Shown here: positions 52,124 through 60,497 of the stretch, piece by piece
How positions within the stretch are numbered: the first letter of the stretch is position 1
How the letters are laid out: each line of letters starts with the position of its first letter
NCBI RefSeq assembly: GCF_005239095.1
Contig: NZ_SZUA01000002.1
Coordinates: 186,001-250,000 of the forward strand
Direction: 5' to 3'
Origin: Luteimonas gilva
Lineage (GTDB): Bacteria; Pseudomonadota; Gammaproteobacteria; Xanthomonadales; Xanthomonadaceae
Length of the DNA: 64,000 bases
Program-made: the position numbers and the translations under genes
Notes under the pieces: model-generated
Database searches by the model: none
Seen by the model: the letters and a program-made list of their open reading frames with translations, nothing else
Told to the model about the DNA's origin: nothing

Positions 52124-52903
52124 CTAGGCGGCCAGGGATTCATTTTGCTGCGCAAGTAGTCGTATAGGTAGCTCACCTGCCTCGCGCATGCCGTCCCATA
52201 TCAGGCAATCCAAGGCAGCAGGCCGCAATTTAAGCGCTGCTGAGAACTGCAGGAACCGAGACTCCATCGAGAGATAGTCTCGCTCGATGCGGTCAGCTGT
52301 CGAAAATAGGCCGCAAAGTAGCCCTGCCCGAATCAGGTGAATATCGAGGATAGCCACTTCATCGGAGTCATAGACATTTCGGACGACCCAGCTTGACGTC
52401 TTGAATCCCACCCCTGGTAGCTGCATCAACAAGTCACGAATGGTTCGAGCATCCTTCCCCTCCAAACGTAGCTCGGAGATGCGTTGCATTGCCGTGGCAA
52501 GGAACTTCGCCTTCTGATTCGGATAACGGTAGTGAATCTTACGGCCGTTGATCTCGAGGGGGAGGTGCAACTCAGCTGCCCAAGCGTCGACGCTCTGTTC
52601 TCGGTTGGCAATAAGGCCGGAGCGCTCACAAGCCTCAAACGCGGCGATATTGAGTTCAGCGGTGATTCCGAACCCCCCGAGCAAACAGAACACAAGCTCC
52701 TCGACAACGCCCTGCCTGGCGCGATAGTCGCTGGAGCTCGTTGAATCCATGTGCAGCATCCAGGCCTGGGTTAGCCAGTAAGCTGGAGTGAAAACCACCC
52801 AGGGTTCTCCCCATCGCACTCCTGGCATCACCTCTTCATCCGCTGCCGGGAGGTAGCGCTCGACGTAGGCTGAATCCAACGGCAATGCGACTTTCCGCAT
52901 CAT
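52124..52903 (-). CDS. OGG-like HhH-GPD DNA glycosylase/lyase-family protein
   Basis: The start is set at MMRKVALPLDS: a GGAGG that overlaps the methylase stop lies 7 bases before it. The 259-residue protein has a helix-hairpin-helix-GPD region with LPGVGFKTSSWVVRN (catalytic Lys position) and VAILDIHLIRAG (catalytic Asp). This resembles archaeal/bacterial OGG-type 8-oxoguanine glycosylases of the sort found in defence islands. It likely removes a modified or oxidised guanine. It is co-transcribed with the adjacent methylase, suggesting a DNA-modification or anti-modification role. Confidence 0.75.
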   Translation of the reverse strand: MMRKVALPLDSAYVERYLPAADEEVMPGVRWGEPWVVFTPAYWLTQAWMLHMDSTSSSDYRARQGVVEELVFCLLGGFGITAELNIAAFEACERSGLIANREQSVDAWAAELHLPLEINGRKIHYRYPNQKAKFLATAMQRISELRLEGKDARTIRDLLMQLPGVGFKTSSWVVRNVYDSDEVAILDIHLIRAGLLCGLFSTADRIERDYLSMESRFLQFSAALKLRPAALDCLIWDGMREAGELPIRLLAQQNESLAA

Positions 52904-52905
52904 GT

Positions 52906-53568
52906 TCAAACCTCCAGTTTTTCTTGGAGCCAATGGAGCAAGGCATGCTGTTCGTGTGGCGAAAGCGAATCAATGCGACGCGTTAGTCGTTCCCGGCGCC
53001 GGAAGATGACCTCGCGTTCGCGAAAGTTCCGACCCAAATGCCTGGGGTCGTGCAACTGAACCGGCGGTTCGAAGTTGAACCAGACGACCTCCTGACGCAG
53101 CCCGTCATGCGCCTTCGCCAGAAAAGAACGGCGATTCCAGTCACGAAGCCAGTAGTCATAGAGGGAAGAGGAATATCCTGAGACCATCACGTGGCACTGC
53201 TGCTTCAGCAGAGTTGCTAAGAGCCGCTCGTGGTCTCGCTCGGTATAGTCAAATCGGTACACGCGCTGCCGTTTTCGCGTGGACGGTAGGTACGGCGGGT
53301 CGACGTAGATCAGAGAGCCTGGATCCAACGCGCTGTCGCCCAGCCAAATCACGGCGTCCGCTTCGACCAGCTCAAAAGGAAGCGGCCCTTGGGCACGCCA
53401 CTGGGCAATCACGCTTGGATCTATTTCTATTCCGATCTGCCGCTCAGCCCGTCGTTTCCGGCGCATGACCGCACCACTGCCCAGGTGTGTTTCCACATAG
53501 GTCGTGTGCCGCGGCATCAAGTTGATGAGCTGGGGATAGCTACGCCCCTTGCCGCCGGGATATCGCAT
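52906..53568 (-). CDS. DNA adenine methylase (Dam/MTH family)
   Basis: The start is chosen at MRYPGGKGRSYPQLINL, the conserved motif X opening of the Dam/DpnM group; a longer in-frame start at 53631 is also possible. The 220-residue protein shows TYVETHLGSGAV (AdoMet-binding motif I) and IYVDPPYLPSTR (DPPY, catalytic motif IV), typical of N6-adenine methylases. The recognition sequence cannot be inferred. It is the first gene of a two-gene unit with the OGG-like glycosylase. No restriction enzyme gene is visible beside it. Confidence 0.8.
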   Translation of the reverse strand: MRYPGGKGRSYPQLINLMPRHTTYVETHLGSGAVMRRKRRAERQIGIEIDPSVIAQWRAQGPLPFELVEADAVIWLGDSALDPGSLIYVDPPYLPSTRKRQRVYRFDYTERDHERLLATLLKQQCHVMVSGYSSSLYDYWLRDWNRRSFLAKAHDGLRQEVVWFNFEPPVQLHDPRHLGRNFREREVIFRRRERLTRRIDSLSPHEQHALLHWLQEKLEV

Positions 53569-53577
53569 GAGGCCAAG

Positions 53578-53597
53578 CCTCGCCAAATCTGGCGAGG
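53578..53597 (-). promoter_or_regulatory. Perfect inverted repeat at the methylase start
   Basis: CCTCGCCA, AATC and TGGCGAGG lie 10 bases upstream of the chosen ATG. The dyad could be a self-regulatory operator or, if the longer start is used, part of the coding region. Confidence 0.4.
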
Positions 53598-53751
53598 ATG
53601 TCAAGCGACCACTTACGTCGAGCCAACCCATCCGCGAAAGGAGTCGCGGTCCAGCAGCGCTCCAAGACTGAGACCCTCGAACCTGAACACGCGTCGTTCG
53701 GTAAAGGCGTCATCCTTCAGCCGAAGAGGGGATCTCTAGGTCTAGGTGTCC

Positions 53752-53789
53752 GCAAAAAAGACTGAAGTTTGTTTTCCGCTACAAACTTC
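53752..53789 (-). terminator. Hairpin at the island-ntrB border
   Basis: GAAGTTTGT (53764-53772) and ACAAACTTC (53781-53789) are perfect arms. On the minus strand they are followed by AGTCTTTTTT, an intrinsic-terminator layout. No minus-strand gene ends here, so it may be a leftover at the island border. Confidence 0.45.
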
Positions 53790-53842
53790 GGTGTTTTGCC
53801 CACAAGCCAACACATCGAAATCCTGAGGAAAGGGCGGCGTTA

Positions 53843-53861
53843 TTGCACTATATTGGTGCAA
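53843..53861 (+). promoter_or_regulatory. NtrC-binding site overlapping the ntrB start
   Basis: TTGCACTATATTGGTGCAA matches the NtrC consensus TGCAC-N7-GTGCA nearly perfectly as an inverted repeat. Its last base is the A of the ATG at 53861. Bound NtrC would block translation initiation or transcription just upstream, giving negative autoregulation of ntrBC. Confidence 0.8.
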
Positions 53862-54943
53862 TGCCGCCCGGCCCCATTCTCCCGCCGAACTTGGACCGTC
53901 TGGCCACGCCTTTGGCCTGGGCCGATGCTTCGGGCCATATCGCCGGCTGCAATGCGGCTTTCGGCCGCTGGCTCGGAATCAGCGCTCGGCGCCTGATCGA
54001 CCAACCGCTGGCCGCGCTGGAAACCGAGGGCGATGCCTTGCGCCGCGCCTTGTCGGTGCAAACCGTCGACGACGAGCCGTCGCGGTTGCGCCGCATCGCC
54101 CTGGCTTACCTGGGCGGAGAACCGCGTTTCGCCGACGTTTGGCTCAGCCGGGAAGAAGACGGCTGGTGGCTCGAAGTGCATCCGGTCGACGAATTCCCGG
54201 GCGAGGATCCCGCCATCGTTTTGCCCGGCGCTTTGTCGGCGGCGCTGAAAGGTTTGGCGCACGAACTGCGCAATCCGCTGGCGGGCTTGAAAGGCGCGGC
54301 CCAGCTGCTGGCGCGTCGCGGCCAAGACGAGAACGGATCCTTCGACGCCAACACCCGCGAGCTGACCGGATTGATCGAATCGGAAGTCGATCGCCTGGCC
54401 GAATTGCTCGACCGCCTGCTCTCGCCGACGCCGCCGGCCGCGCACGCTCCGCTCAATATCCATGTCTCGCTGGAAAAAGTCCTGCGTCTGGCCGAAAGCG
54501 ATGCCGGTTGGGCGGTGCGGCTGGTGCGCGATTACGACCCCAGCCTGCCCGAACTGCAAGGCGATGCGGACCGCCTGACCCAGGCGATCTGGAACCTGGT
54601 GCGCAACGCGATCGAAGCCGGCGCCGCCAACGTCAGCTTGCGCACGCGAGCCGAGCACGGCGTGCGCATCGGCGATGCCCTGCACGCGCTGGCGTTGCGC
54701 TTGGAAATCGTCGACGACGGCCGCGGCGTGCCGGAAGACTTGACCGAGCGCCTGTTCCTGCCGCTGGTCAGCGGCCGCGCCGACGGCAGCGGTTTGGGCC
54801 TGGCGCTGGCGCAACAGATCGCGCGCGAGCATGGCGGTTCGCTGACCTATCGTTCGCGCCCCGGCCATACCGTGTTCACGCTGCTGCTGCCGCTGCAGCC
54901 GGAAGAGCAAAACGCAGAGGAGATCGCGGCCGATGGCGAATGA
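53861..54943 (+). CDS. glnL: Nitrogen regulation sensor kinase NtrB (GlnL)
   Basis: The 360-residue protein starts at MPPGPILPPN. A TTG at 53843 with GAGGAAAGG upstream is an alternative start that would add six residues encoded by the NtrC site. It has an N-terminal PAS-like domain (about 20-130: LAWADASGHIAGCNAAF), the His box LAHELRNPLAGLKGAAQLL and an ATPase domain with NLVRNAIEAGA (N box), VDDGRGVPED and SGLGLALAQ. It should autophosphorylate and phosphorylate or dephosphorylate NtrC under PII control. Its stop overlaps ntrC by 11 bases. Confidence 0.93.
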   Translation: MPPGPILPPNLDRLATPLAWADASGHIAGCNAAFGRWLGISARRLIDQPLAALETEGDALRRALSVQTVDDEPSRLRRIALAYLGGEPRFADVWLSREEDGWWLEVHPVDEFPGEDPAIVLPGALSAALKGLAHELRNPLAGLKGAAQLLARRGQDENGSFDANTRELTGLIESEVDRLAELLDRLLSPTPPAAHAPLNIHVSLEKVLRLAESDAGWAVRLVRDYDPSLPELQGDADRLTQAIWNLVRNAIEAGAANVSLRTRAEHGVRIGDALHALALRLEIVDDGRGVPEDLTERLFLPLVSGRADGSGLGLALAQQIAREHGGSLTYRSRPGHTVFTLLLPLQPEEQNAEEIAADGE

Positions 54944-56354
54944 GGCGGCCCGGATCTGGGTAGTGGACGACGATCGCGCGGTGCGCTTCGTACTGGCGAC
55001 CGCATTGCGCGAGGCCGGTTTCGAAGTCGACGGCTTCGATTCGGCGCAGTCCGCGCTGGACGCTCTGCGTTCGCGCCCCGCGCCGGACCTGCTGTTCACC
55101 GACGTGCGCATGCCCGGCGACGACGGCTTGGTGCTGCTCGACAAACTGAAGACGGCGCATCCGCGCTTGCCGGTGATCGTGATGTCGGCCTACACCGACA
55201 TCGCCAGCACCGCCGGCGCCTTCCGCGGCGGCGCGCACGAATTCCTGTCCAAGCCTTTCGATCTGGACGATGCGGTGGCCCTGGCCGAGCGCGTGCTGCC
55301 GAATGCGGCGGCCGACAACCACGCCTCGGCCGAAGCGCCCGCCGACGGTGCGGCGCAGGCCGAAACCCTGATCGGCGGCACGCCGGCGATGCGCGCGCTG
55401 TTCCGCAGCATCGGACGCCTGGCGCAGGCGCCCGTGTCGGTGCTGATCACCGGCGAAACCGGCACCGGCAAGGAATTGGTGGCGCGCGCCCTGCATCGGG
55501 AATCGCCGCGCGCGCGCAAGCCTTTCGTGGCGTTGAATACGGCGGCGATCCCGAGCGAGTTGCTGGAGAGCGAATTGTTCGGCCACGAAGCCGGCGCGTT
55601 CACCGGCGCTTCGAGGCGCCACATCGGCCGCTTCGAGCAGGCGGACGGCGGCACGCTGTTCCTGGACGAAATCGGCGACATGCCTTTGCCGCTGCAGACG
55701 CGTTTGTTGAGGGTGCTGGCCGAGAACGAATTCTTCCGCGTCGGCGGACGCGAGCTGATCCGCGTCGACGTGCGGGTGATCGCGGCGACGCACCAGCCGT
55801 TGGAAAGCTTGGTCGCCGACGGCCGTTTCCGCGCCGATTTGCTGCATCGTCTGGACGTGGTCCGCCTGCGGTTGCCGCCGCTGCGCGAACGCCGCGACGA
55901 TGTGCCCAAACTCGCCGAGGTCTTCCTGCAATCGGCCGCGCGCAAGCTCGGCGCGCCGGCCAAGCGCTTCAGCAAGCAGGCGCTGGAGCGCCTGCAAGCG
56001 CACGACTGGCCCGGCAACGTGCGCGAATTGGAAAACCTGTGCTGGCGCTTGGCCGCGATGGCACCGGGCGAAGCGATCTCCCGGGCCGACGTGGACGAAG
56101 CGCTCGCGGCGAGACCCTTCGCCGCGGCCGAATCGGCGACGGCCTGGGAAGCCGCGCTCTCGGCGTGGGCGCGCGCCCAACTCGCCGAAGGCAACGAGGG
56201 CATCCATGCCGATGCCCGCGAGCGCTTCGACCGCGCCTTGCTGGAAGCCGCGTTGGCGCACACGGGCGGCCGCCGCAGCGAAGCGGCGGTGCGTCTTGGC
56301 CTTGGCCGCAATACGCTGACCCGCAAGCTCGGCCCGGGCCGCAAGCGGCGTTGA
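54933..56354 (+). CDS. glnG: Nitrogen regulation response regulator NtrC (GlnG)
   Basis: The 473-residue protein has a receiver domain with FTDVRMPGDDG (phospho-Asp near 54), a sigma-54 AAA+ domain with the Walker A GETGTGKE, the loop motif GAFTGAS that contacts sigma-54, FLDEIGDMP (Walker B) and WPGNVRELEN. A C-terminal Fis-type HTH ends with GRRSEAAVRLGLGRNTLTRK. This is the full NtrC layout. It should bind the sites at glnA and ntrB and activate transcription with RpoN. It lies 29 kb from the glnK-amtB genes in this window. Confidence 0.95.
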   Translation: MANEAARIWVVDDDRAVRFVLATALREAGFEVDGFDSAQSALDALRSRPAPDLLFTDVRMPGDDGLVLLDKLKTAHPRLPVIVMSAYTDIASTAGAFRGGAHEFLSKPFDLDDAVALAERVLPNAAADNHASAEAPADGAAQAETLIGGTPAMRALFRSIGRLAQAPVSVLITGETGTGKELVARALHRESPRARKPFVALNTAAIPSELLESELFGHEAGAFTGASRRHIGRFEQADGGTLFLDEIGDMPLPLQTRLLRVLAENEFFRVGGRELIRVDVRVIAATHQPLESLVADGRFRADLLHRLDVVRLRLPPLRERRDDVPKLAEVFLQSAARKLGAPAKRFSKQALERLQAHDWPGNVRELENLCWRLAAMAPGEAISRADVDEALAARPFAAAESATAWEAALSAWARAQLAEGNEGIHADARERFDRALLEAALAHTGGRRSEAAVRLGLGRNTLTRKLGPGRKRR

Positions 56355-56362
56355 GGCATCGC

Positions 56363-56618
56363 GCTTTGTAGAGCTGAGCTTGCTCCGCTGCTTTTGCTTT
56401 AGTTCTTCGTAGGAGCGGCTTTAGCCGCGAGCTCTTTCCTTCAAAATCGCGACATCGCAGGATTTGACAGAAAGAGCTCGCGGCTAAAGCCGCTCCTACG
56501 AAGAGCAGCGGCAAGAGCAGCGGCAAGAGCAGCGGCAAGAGCAGCGGCAAGAGCAGCGGCAAGAGCAGCGGCAAGAGCAGCGGCAAGAGCAGCGGGGCAA
56601 GCCCCGCTCTACAAAGCG
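56363..56618. repeat. Composite palindromic repeat with tandem array
   Basis: Type D arms (GCTTTGTAGAGCTGAGC and GCCCCGCTCTACAAAGC) flank a type B hairpin (56404-56503), and the two are linked by a tandem array. Such nested structures also occur at 57931-58088. The block separates ntrC from sodC. Confidence 0.7.
56501..56596. repeat. 12-bp tandem repeat, about eight copies
   Basis: The unit AAGAGCAGCGGC repeats seven times exactly (56501-56584) and once more with a final G change. It starts at the end of the type B arm and ends in a type D arm. Simple repeats of this kind can vary in copy number between strains. Confidence 0.9.
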
Positions 56619-56694
56619 AAGGGTCGGTGCCGGGCTTCATTGCGCCTCTACTCGGCCGGCACTAGCCTTGCCGAGTCCCTTCAGGAGCCCCGCC

Positions 56695-57261
56695 ATGAAA
56701 ACCACCCTCGTTTCGCTTGCGATCGCGTCGGCCGTACTGGCCGGTTGCAGCAGCACGCCTTCGCCGTCCGCTTCCGCGCCGTCCGCGCCCGCGGCCAAAA
56801 GCACGGCGCAATCGGCGCGGGTGAATCTGGCTTCCGCTTCGGGCAGCTTGGTCAGCGGCACGCTGACGGTGACGCCGATGGGCGACGGCGTGCACGTGGC
56901 CGGCGAGATCGGCGGCCTCCCTCCGGGCAGCACGCACGGCTTCCACATCCATGAGAAGGGCGATTGCAGCGCGGCCGACGCGTCCAGCGCGGGCGGTCAT
57001 TTCAATCCCGCCGGCAGCGCGCACGGCAAAGCCGGCGCGGGCGCGCATCACGCCGGCGATGCCGACAATCTCATCGCCGACGCCAACGGCGTGGCCAAGG
57101 TCGACGCGCATTTCGGCGGCGTCACCTTGGGCGGCGGCGCGGCCAACGACGTCGCCGGCAAAGCGGTGATCGTGCACGCCTCGCCCGACGACTACAAAAG
57201 CCAACCGGCCGGCAACGCCGGCGCGCGCGTGGCTTGCGGGATCATTACCGTCGCCAAGTAG
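56695..57261 (+). CDS. sodC: Cu/Zn superoxide dismutase lipoprotein
   Basis: The 188-residue protein has a lipoprotein signal (ASAVLAGCSS; Cys near residue 19) and a Ser/Ala/Pro-rich linker. The Cu/Zn SOD domain follows, with GFHIHEKGDC (Cu ligand His residues and first Cys), HFNPAGSAHGK (bridging and Zn His), DAHFGG and VIVHASPDD (His and Asp), and a second Cys in RVACGII. All metal ligands look present. The enzyme dismutates superoxide in the periplasm or at the membrane. CAGGAG gives the ribosome site. Confidence 0.9.
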   Translation: MKTTLVSLAIASAVLAGCSSTPSPSASAPSAPAAKSTAQSARVNLASASGSLVSGTLTVTPMGDGVHVAGEIGGLPPGSTHGFHIHEKGDCSAADASSAGGHFNPAGSAHGKAGAGAHHAGDADNLIADANGVAKVDAHFGGVTLGGGAANDVAGKAVIVHASPDDYKSQPAGNAGARVACGIITVAK

Positions 57262-57281
57262 GCCCGCGATCGCAGCCTTCG

Positions 57282-57401
57282 CTTTGTAGAGCGGAGCTTG
57301 CTCCGCTGCTTTGCGCTCTTTGTAGGAGCGGCTTTAGCCGCGAGCTTTTTCGGCGATCTCGGCGAGAGCGAAGAGCTCGCGGCTAAAGCCGCTCCCACAT
57401 A
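57282..57401. repeat. REP-like palindromes, types D and B
   Basis: A type D unit (TAGAGCGGAGCTTGCTCCGCTGC, 57287-57309) is followed by a type B hairpin (57319-57401) between sodC and the next GNAT gene. Confidence 0.7.
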
Positions 57402-57411
57402 AGATGAGCGC

Positions 57412-57912
57412 ATGAACGCCGCCCTCCGCATCCGCCCCGCCGAAACTTCCGATCTCGACTGGCTGGCCGAGGGCGCGCAAGCGATGGCCTGGGAAACCGA
57501 ATACAAGCGCTTGGATCCGGACACACTGCGCGCCGGCATCGCCGCCGGCTTGGCCGACGCGGCCAAGGCCCGCTATTTCATCGCGATGCAGGATCTGCCG
57601 CTCGCCGGCGCCGAAACGGTGGGCATGCCGGTCGGCACCTTGATGCTGACCCAGGAGTGGAGCGATTGGCGCAATGGCGATTGGTGGTGGATCCAGAGCG
57701 TCTACGTGCCGCCGGAGCATCGCCGCAAAGGCGTATTCGCCGCTTTGTACAAGCACGTCCGAGAACTGGCTCGCGCCGATCCGAACGTGATCGGGCTGCG
57801 TCTGTACGTGGAAAAGGAAAACGAGACCGCCCAGCGTACCTATTCTTCGCTGGGCATGGCCGATGCGGGTTATCTGATCTGCGAAGACGAGTTCGAGCGC
57901 GCGACGCGTTGA
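57412..57912 (+). CDS. GNAT-family N-acetyltransferase
   Basis: The 166-residue protein has the family layout, LRIRPAETSDLDWLAEGAQA at the N-terminus, IQSVYVPPEHRRKGVFAALY (motif A with RRxG) and LRLYVEKENETAQRTYSSLG with the conserved Tyr. GNAT proteins acetylate amines with acetyl-CoA. The substrate is unknown. It lies in a separate unit flanked by repeat elements. Confidence 0.8.
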   Translation: MNAALRIRPAETSDLDWLAEGAQAMAWETEYKRLDPDTLRAGIAAGLADAAKARYFIAMQDLPLAGAETVGMPVGTLMLTQEWSDWRNGDWWWIQSVYVPPEHRRKGVFAALYKHVRELARADPNVIGLRLYVEKENETAQRTYSSLGMADAGYLICEDEFERATR

Positions 57913-57927
57913 GCCGATGCTTTTTTG

Positions 57928-58088
57928 CTTTGTAGAGCGGGGTTTGCTCCGCTGCTGTTGCTCTTGTGGGAGCGGCTTTAGCCGCGAGCTCTTTCGATCC
58001 ACAAACGATGATGGAAAAGCTCGCGGCTAAAGCCGCTCCCACAAGAGCCGGAGTCAAGGCAGCGGAGCAAGCTCCGCTCTACAAAGCG
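57928..58088. repeat. Composite palindromic repeat
   Basis: Type D arms (GCTTTGTAGAGCGG at the left and CCGCTCTACAAAGC at the right) surround a type B hairpin (57961-58047). The whole block can fold as one long hairpin, and its organisation repeats that near 56363. Confidence 0.7.
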
Positions 58089-58097
58089 ACGGTGGCG

Positions 58098-58976
58098 CTA
58101 CAGATCCGCGGCGGTTTCGTCGCCGCAATGCACGAACGTCACCGGCACGCCGTGCGCCTGCAGCACCGCGGCGAATTGGCGTTGCCGCGCTTCGAAATGG
58201 GCGAAGCGGCGCGCCAGCAGTTCCGCATCGATCGACGCGTCGCCGTGGTAGCGCCGGCGCCAGGCGTCCGGAGCGAACAAGGCGATGTTCGCCTCGCCGC
58301 CGGCGTAGCGCAGCAAAGGTTCGGGCGGCGCGTCGAGCAGGATTTCTTCCTGCGGCGCCAGCAAGGCGGTTTCCAGCACCGGCCACAAAGGTTCCAGGCC
58401 TTGGTGGCCGTATTGCAGCGCGGTCATCGCCGCCAGGTCGTGCACGGTGAGATAGCGCGCGTGTTCGATCCGGCAGCCGAACGCTTCCTGCGCCAACAAC
58501 GCCGTCTCGGCCTGGGCCATGCCGCGGTCGAACAGGATCCGTTCGAAAGCCTCGCCGACCTCGGCCGCACCGGACCCGGTCAGCAGGAAAGGCAGCACGC
58601 GCAGGCTGCCGCCTTGCAAAGCGGACTCGGCCTGCAGCGGCTGCGGCACGCGGCCGTGTTCGTCGGCGCCGAAGGCGATCACGCGCGGACCGTCGTGCCG
58701 GCCGGGCGCGCGCCGGCGCAATTCGTCCAGGCGCCGATGCAGCGGCCAGCCGGGACGCAGGACCTCGGCCGGATCGAAATGCGCCGCGGCGAACGCCAGT
58801 TCCAGCCCGCTCGCCTCGGGAACCAGCGCGGCCAGGTCGCGGCCGAGCAAGCCGGCCAGCGCGCCCGCATCGGCCTGGCGCAAGGCTTCGCGCCCCGGTC
58901 GCGCGTCGGGCGAGAGTTCCAGCGCGATCACGCCGAAAACGTGAGTGGCGTCGGCATCGGCGGCGGAGGCGGTCAT
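58098..58976 (-). CDS. Conserved hypothetical protein
   Basis: The start is at MTASAADADATH, about 290 residues. The protein has a predicted alpha/beta composition with GVIALELSPDARPG, RVIAFGADEHGRVPQPL, RVLPFLLTGSGA and FERILFDRGMAQAE segments, and no signal peptide. I recognise no family. It is divergent from the thiolase gene and may be limited to Xanthomonadaceae. An alternative upstream start at 59030 is possible. Confidence 0.6.
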   Translation of the reverse strand: MTASAADADATHVFGVIALELSPDARPGREALRQADAGALAGLLGRDLAALVPEASGLELAFAAAHFDPAEVLRPGWPLHRRLDELRRRAPGRHDGPRVIAFGADEHGRVPQPLQAESALQGGSLRVLPFLLTGSGAAEVGEAFERILFDRGMAQAETALLAQEAFGCRIEHARYLTVHDLAAMTALQYGHQGLEPLWPVLETALLAPQEEILLDAPPEPLLRYAGGEANIALFAPDAWRRRYHGDASIDAELLARRFAHFEARQRQFAAVLQAHGVPVTFVHCGDETAADL

Positions 58977-59074
58977 CGGCGGATTTCGTGATTGGCCGTG
59001 CACGGGCGCGGCGTTAGACTTGCGCGACATTATGGCCCGCCAAGGTCGGCGGGTCCTCGCAGCGAGGTCCTCCG

Positions 59075-60352
59075 ATGTTGCAAGGCCGCCCCGTCGCCGT
59101 GCTCGGCGGCGTCCGCATTCCCTTCTGCCGCCAGAACACCGCCTATGCCGACGTCGGCAACCTGGGCATGTCGGTCCGCACGCTCGGCGCCCTGGTCGAA
59201 AAATTCGGCTTGCACGGGCAGCAATTGGGCGAAGTGGCGATGGGTGCGGTGATCAAGCATTCCAGCGACTGGAACCTGGGCCGCGAAGCGGCGCTGTCGT
59301 CGGGACTGTCGCCGCTGACGCCGGGCATCACCCTGCAGCGCGCCTGCGGCACCTCGCTGGACAGCATCATCACCATCGGCAACAAGATCGCCACGGGCCA
59401 GATCGAAGCCGGCATCGGCGGCGGCAGCGATACCACCTCCGACGTGCCGATCGTGTACGGCCAGAAGCTGCGCCGGCGGATCCTGGCCGCGGCCGCGGCC
59501 AAGACCACGAAAGACAAGATCGCCCAGTTCAAAGGCTTCCACTTCCGCGAACTGAAACCCGATTTCCCGGGCGTGGCCGAGCCGCGCACCGGCAAGTCGA
59601 TGGGCGAGCACTGCGAGGACATGGCCAAGCAGTGGAACATCTCGCGCGATTCGCAGGACGAACTGGCGGTCGCCTCGCACCACAAATTGGCCGCGGCCTA
59701 CGAGCGCGGTTTCTTCGACGATCTGGTCGTCAGCTTCCGCGGCGTGTCGCGCGACAACATCCTGCGCCCGGACACCTCGCTGGAGAAACTGGCGACGCTG
59801 AAGCCGGCCTTCGACAAGACTTCCGGCCGCGGCACGCTCACCGCCGGCAATTCGACGCCGCTCACCGACGGCGCCGCGGCTTGCCTGCTGTCCACCGACG
59901 AGTGGGCGCAGGCGCACGGCCACGAAGTGCTGTGCCATATCCGCGACGCGCAAGTCGCCGCGGTGGATTTCGTCCACGGCGAAGGCCTGCTGATGGCGCC
60001 GACCATCGCGGTGCCGGAAATGCTCAAGCGCAACGGGCTGACCTTGCAGGATTTCGACATCTACGAAATCCACGAGGCCTTCGCCGCGCAGGTGCTGTGC
60101 ACGCTGCGCGCCTGGGAGAGCGAGGAATACTGCAAGAACCGGCTCGGCTTGGATGCGCCGATGGGGCGGATCGATCCGGCCAAGATCAACCCGAACGGTT
60201 CCTCGCTGGCCGCCGGCCATCCCTTCGCCGCGACGGGCGCGCGCATCGTCGCCACCGCCGCCAAGGAATTGAAGGAACGCGGCGGCGGCCGCTGCCTGGT
60301 GTCGATCTGCACCGCGGGCGGCATGGGCGTGGTGGCGATCCTCGAGCGTTGA
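59075..60352 (+). CDS. Acetyl-CoA acyltransferase (FadI/AtoB-like thiolase)
   Basis: The 425-residue protein has the thiolase signatures: LQRACGTSLDSIITI (nucleophile Cys), a central GNSTPLTDGAAACLL, NPNGSSLAAGHPFAATGAR (His), and CTAGGMGVVAIL with the second Cys near the C-terminus. The length and motif spacing match degradative or biosynthetic type I/II thiolases. It catalyses the last step of beta-oxidation or acetoacetyl-CoA formation. FadI-like identity is favoured by length and by the IHEAF motif, but FadJ-type partner genes are not nearby. Confidence 0.87.
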   Translation: MLQGRPVAVLGGVRIPFCRQNTAYADVGNLGMSVRTLGALVEKFGLHGQQLGEVAMGAVIKHSSDWNLGREAALSSGLSPLTPGITLQRACGTSLDSIITIGNKIATGQIEAGIGGGSDTTSDVPIVYGQKLRRRILAAAAAKTTKDKIAQFKGFHFRELKPDFPGVAEPRTGKSMGEHCEDMAKQWNISRDSQDELAVASHHKLAAAYERGFFDDLVVSFRGVSRDNILRPDTSLEKLATLKPAFDKTSGRGTLTAGNSTPLTDGAAACLLSTDEWAQAHGHEVLCHIRDAQVAAVDFVHGEGLLMAPTIAVPEMLKRNGLTLQDFDIYEIHEAFAAQVLCTLRAWESEEYCKNRLGLDAPMGRIDPAKINPNGSSLAAGHPFAATGARIVATAAKELKERGGGRCLVSICTAGGMGVVAILER

Positions 60353-60356
60353 TGCG

Positions 60357-60437
60357 GTAGCCCGGGTGGAGCGAAGCGATACCCGGGAAACACGTCGCGA
60401 CCCGTTCCCGGGTATCGCTTCGCTCCACCCGGGCTAC
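60357..60437. repeat. REP-like palindrome, type A
   Basis: GTAGCCCGGGTGGAGCG and CGCTCCACCCGGGCTAC arms, 81 bases, between thiolase and the lipoprotein gene. Matches 8000 and 14807. Confidence 0.75.
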
Positions 60438-60497
60438 AACCCCATTTAGCTTGCAGGCGCGTTTGCACCAGCTCCTTCCATCGAGCAGGGGCGACAC

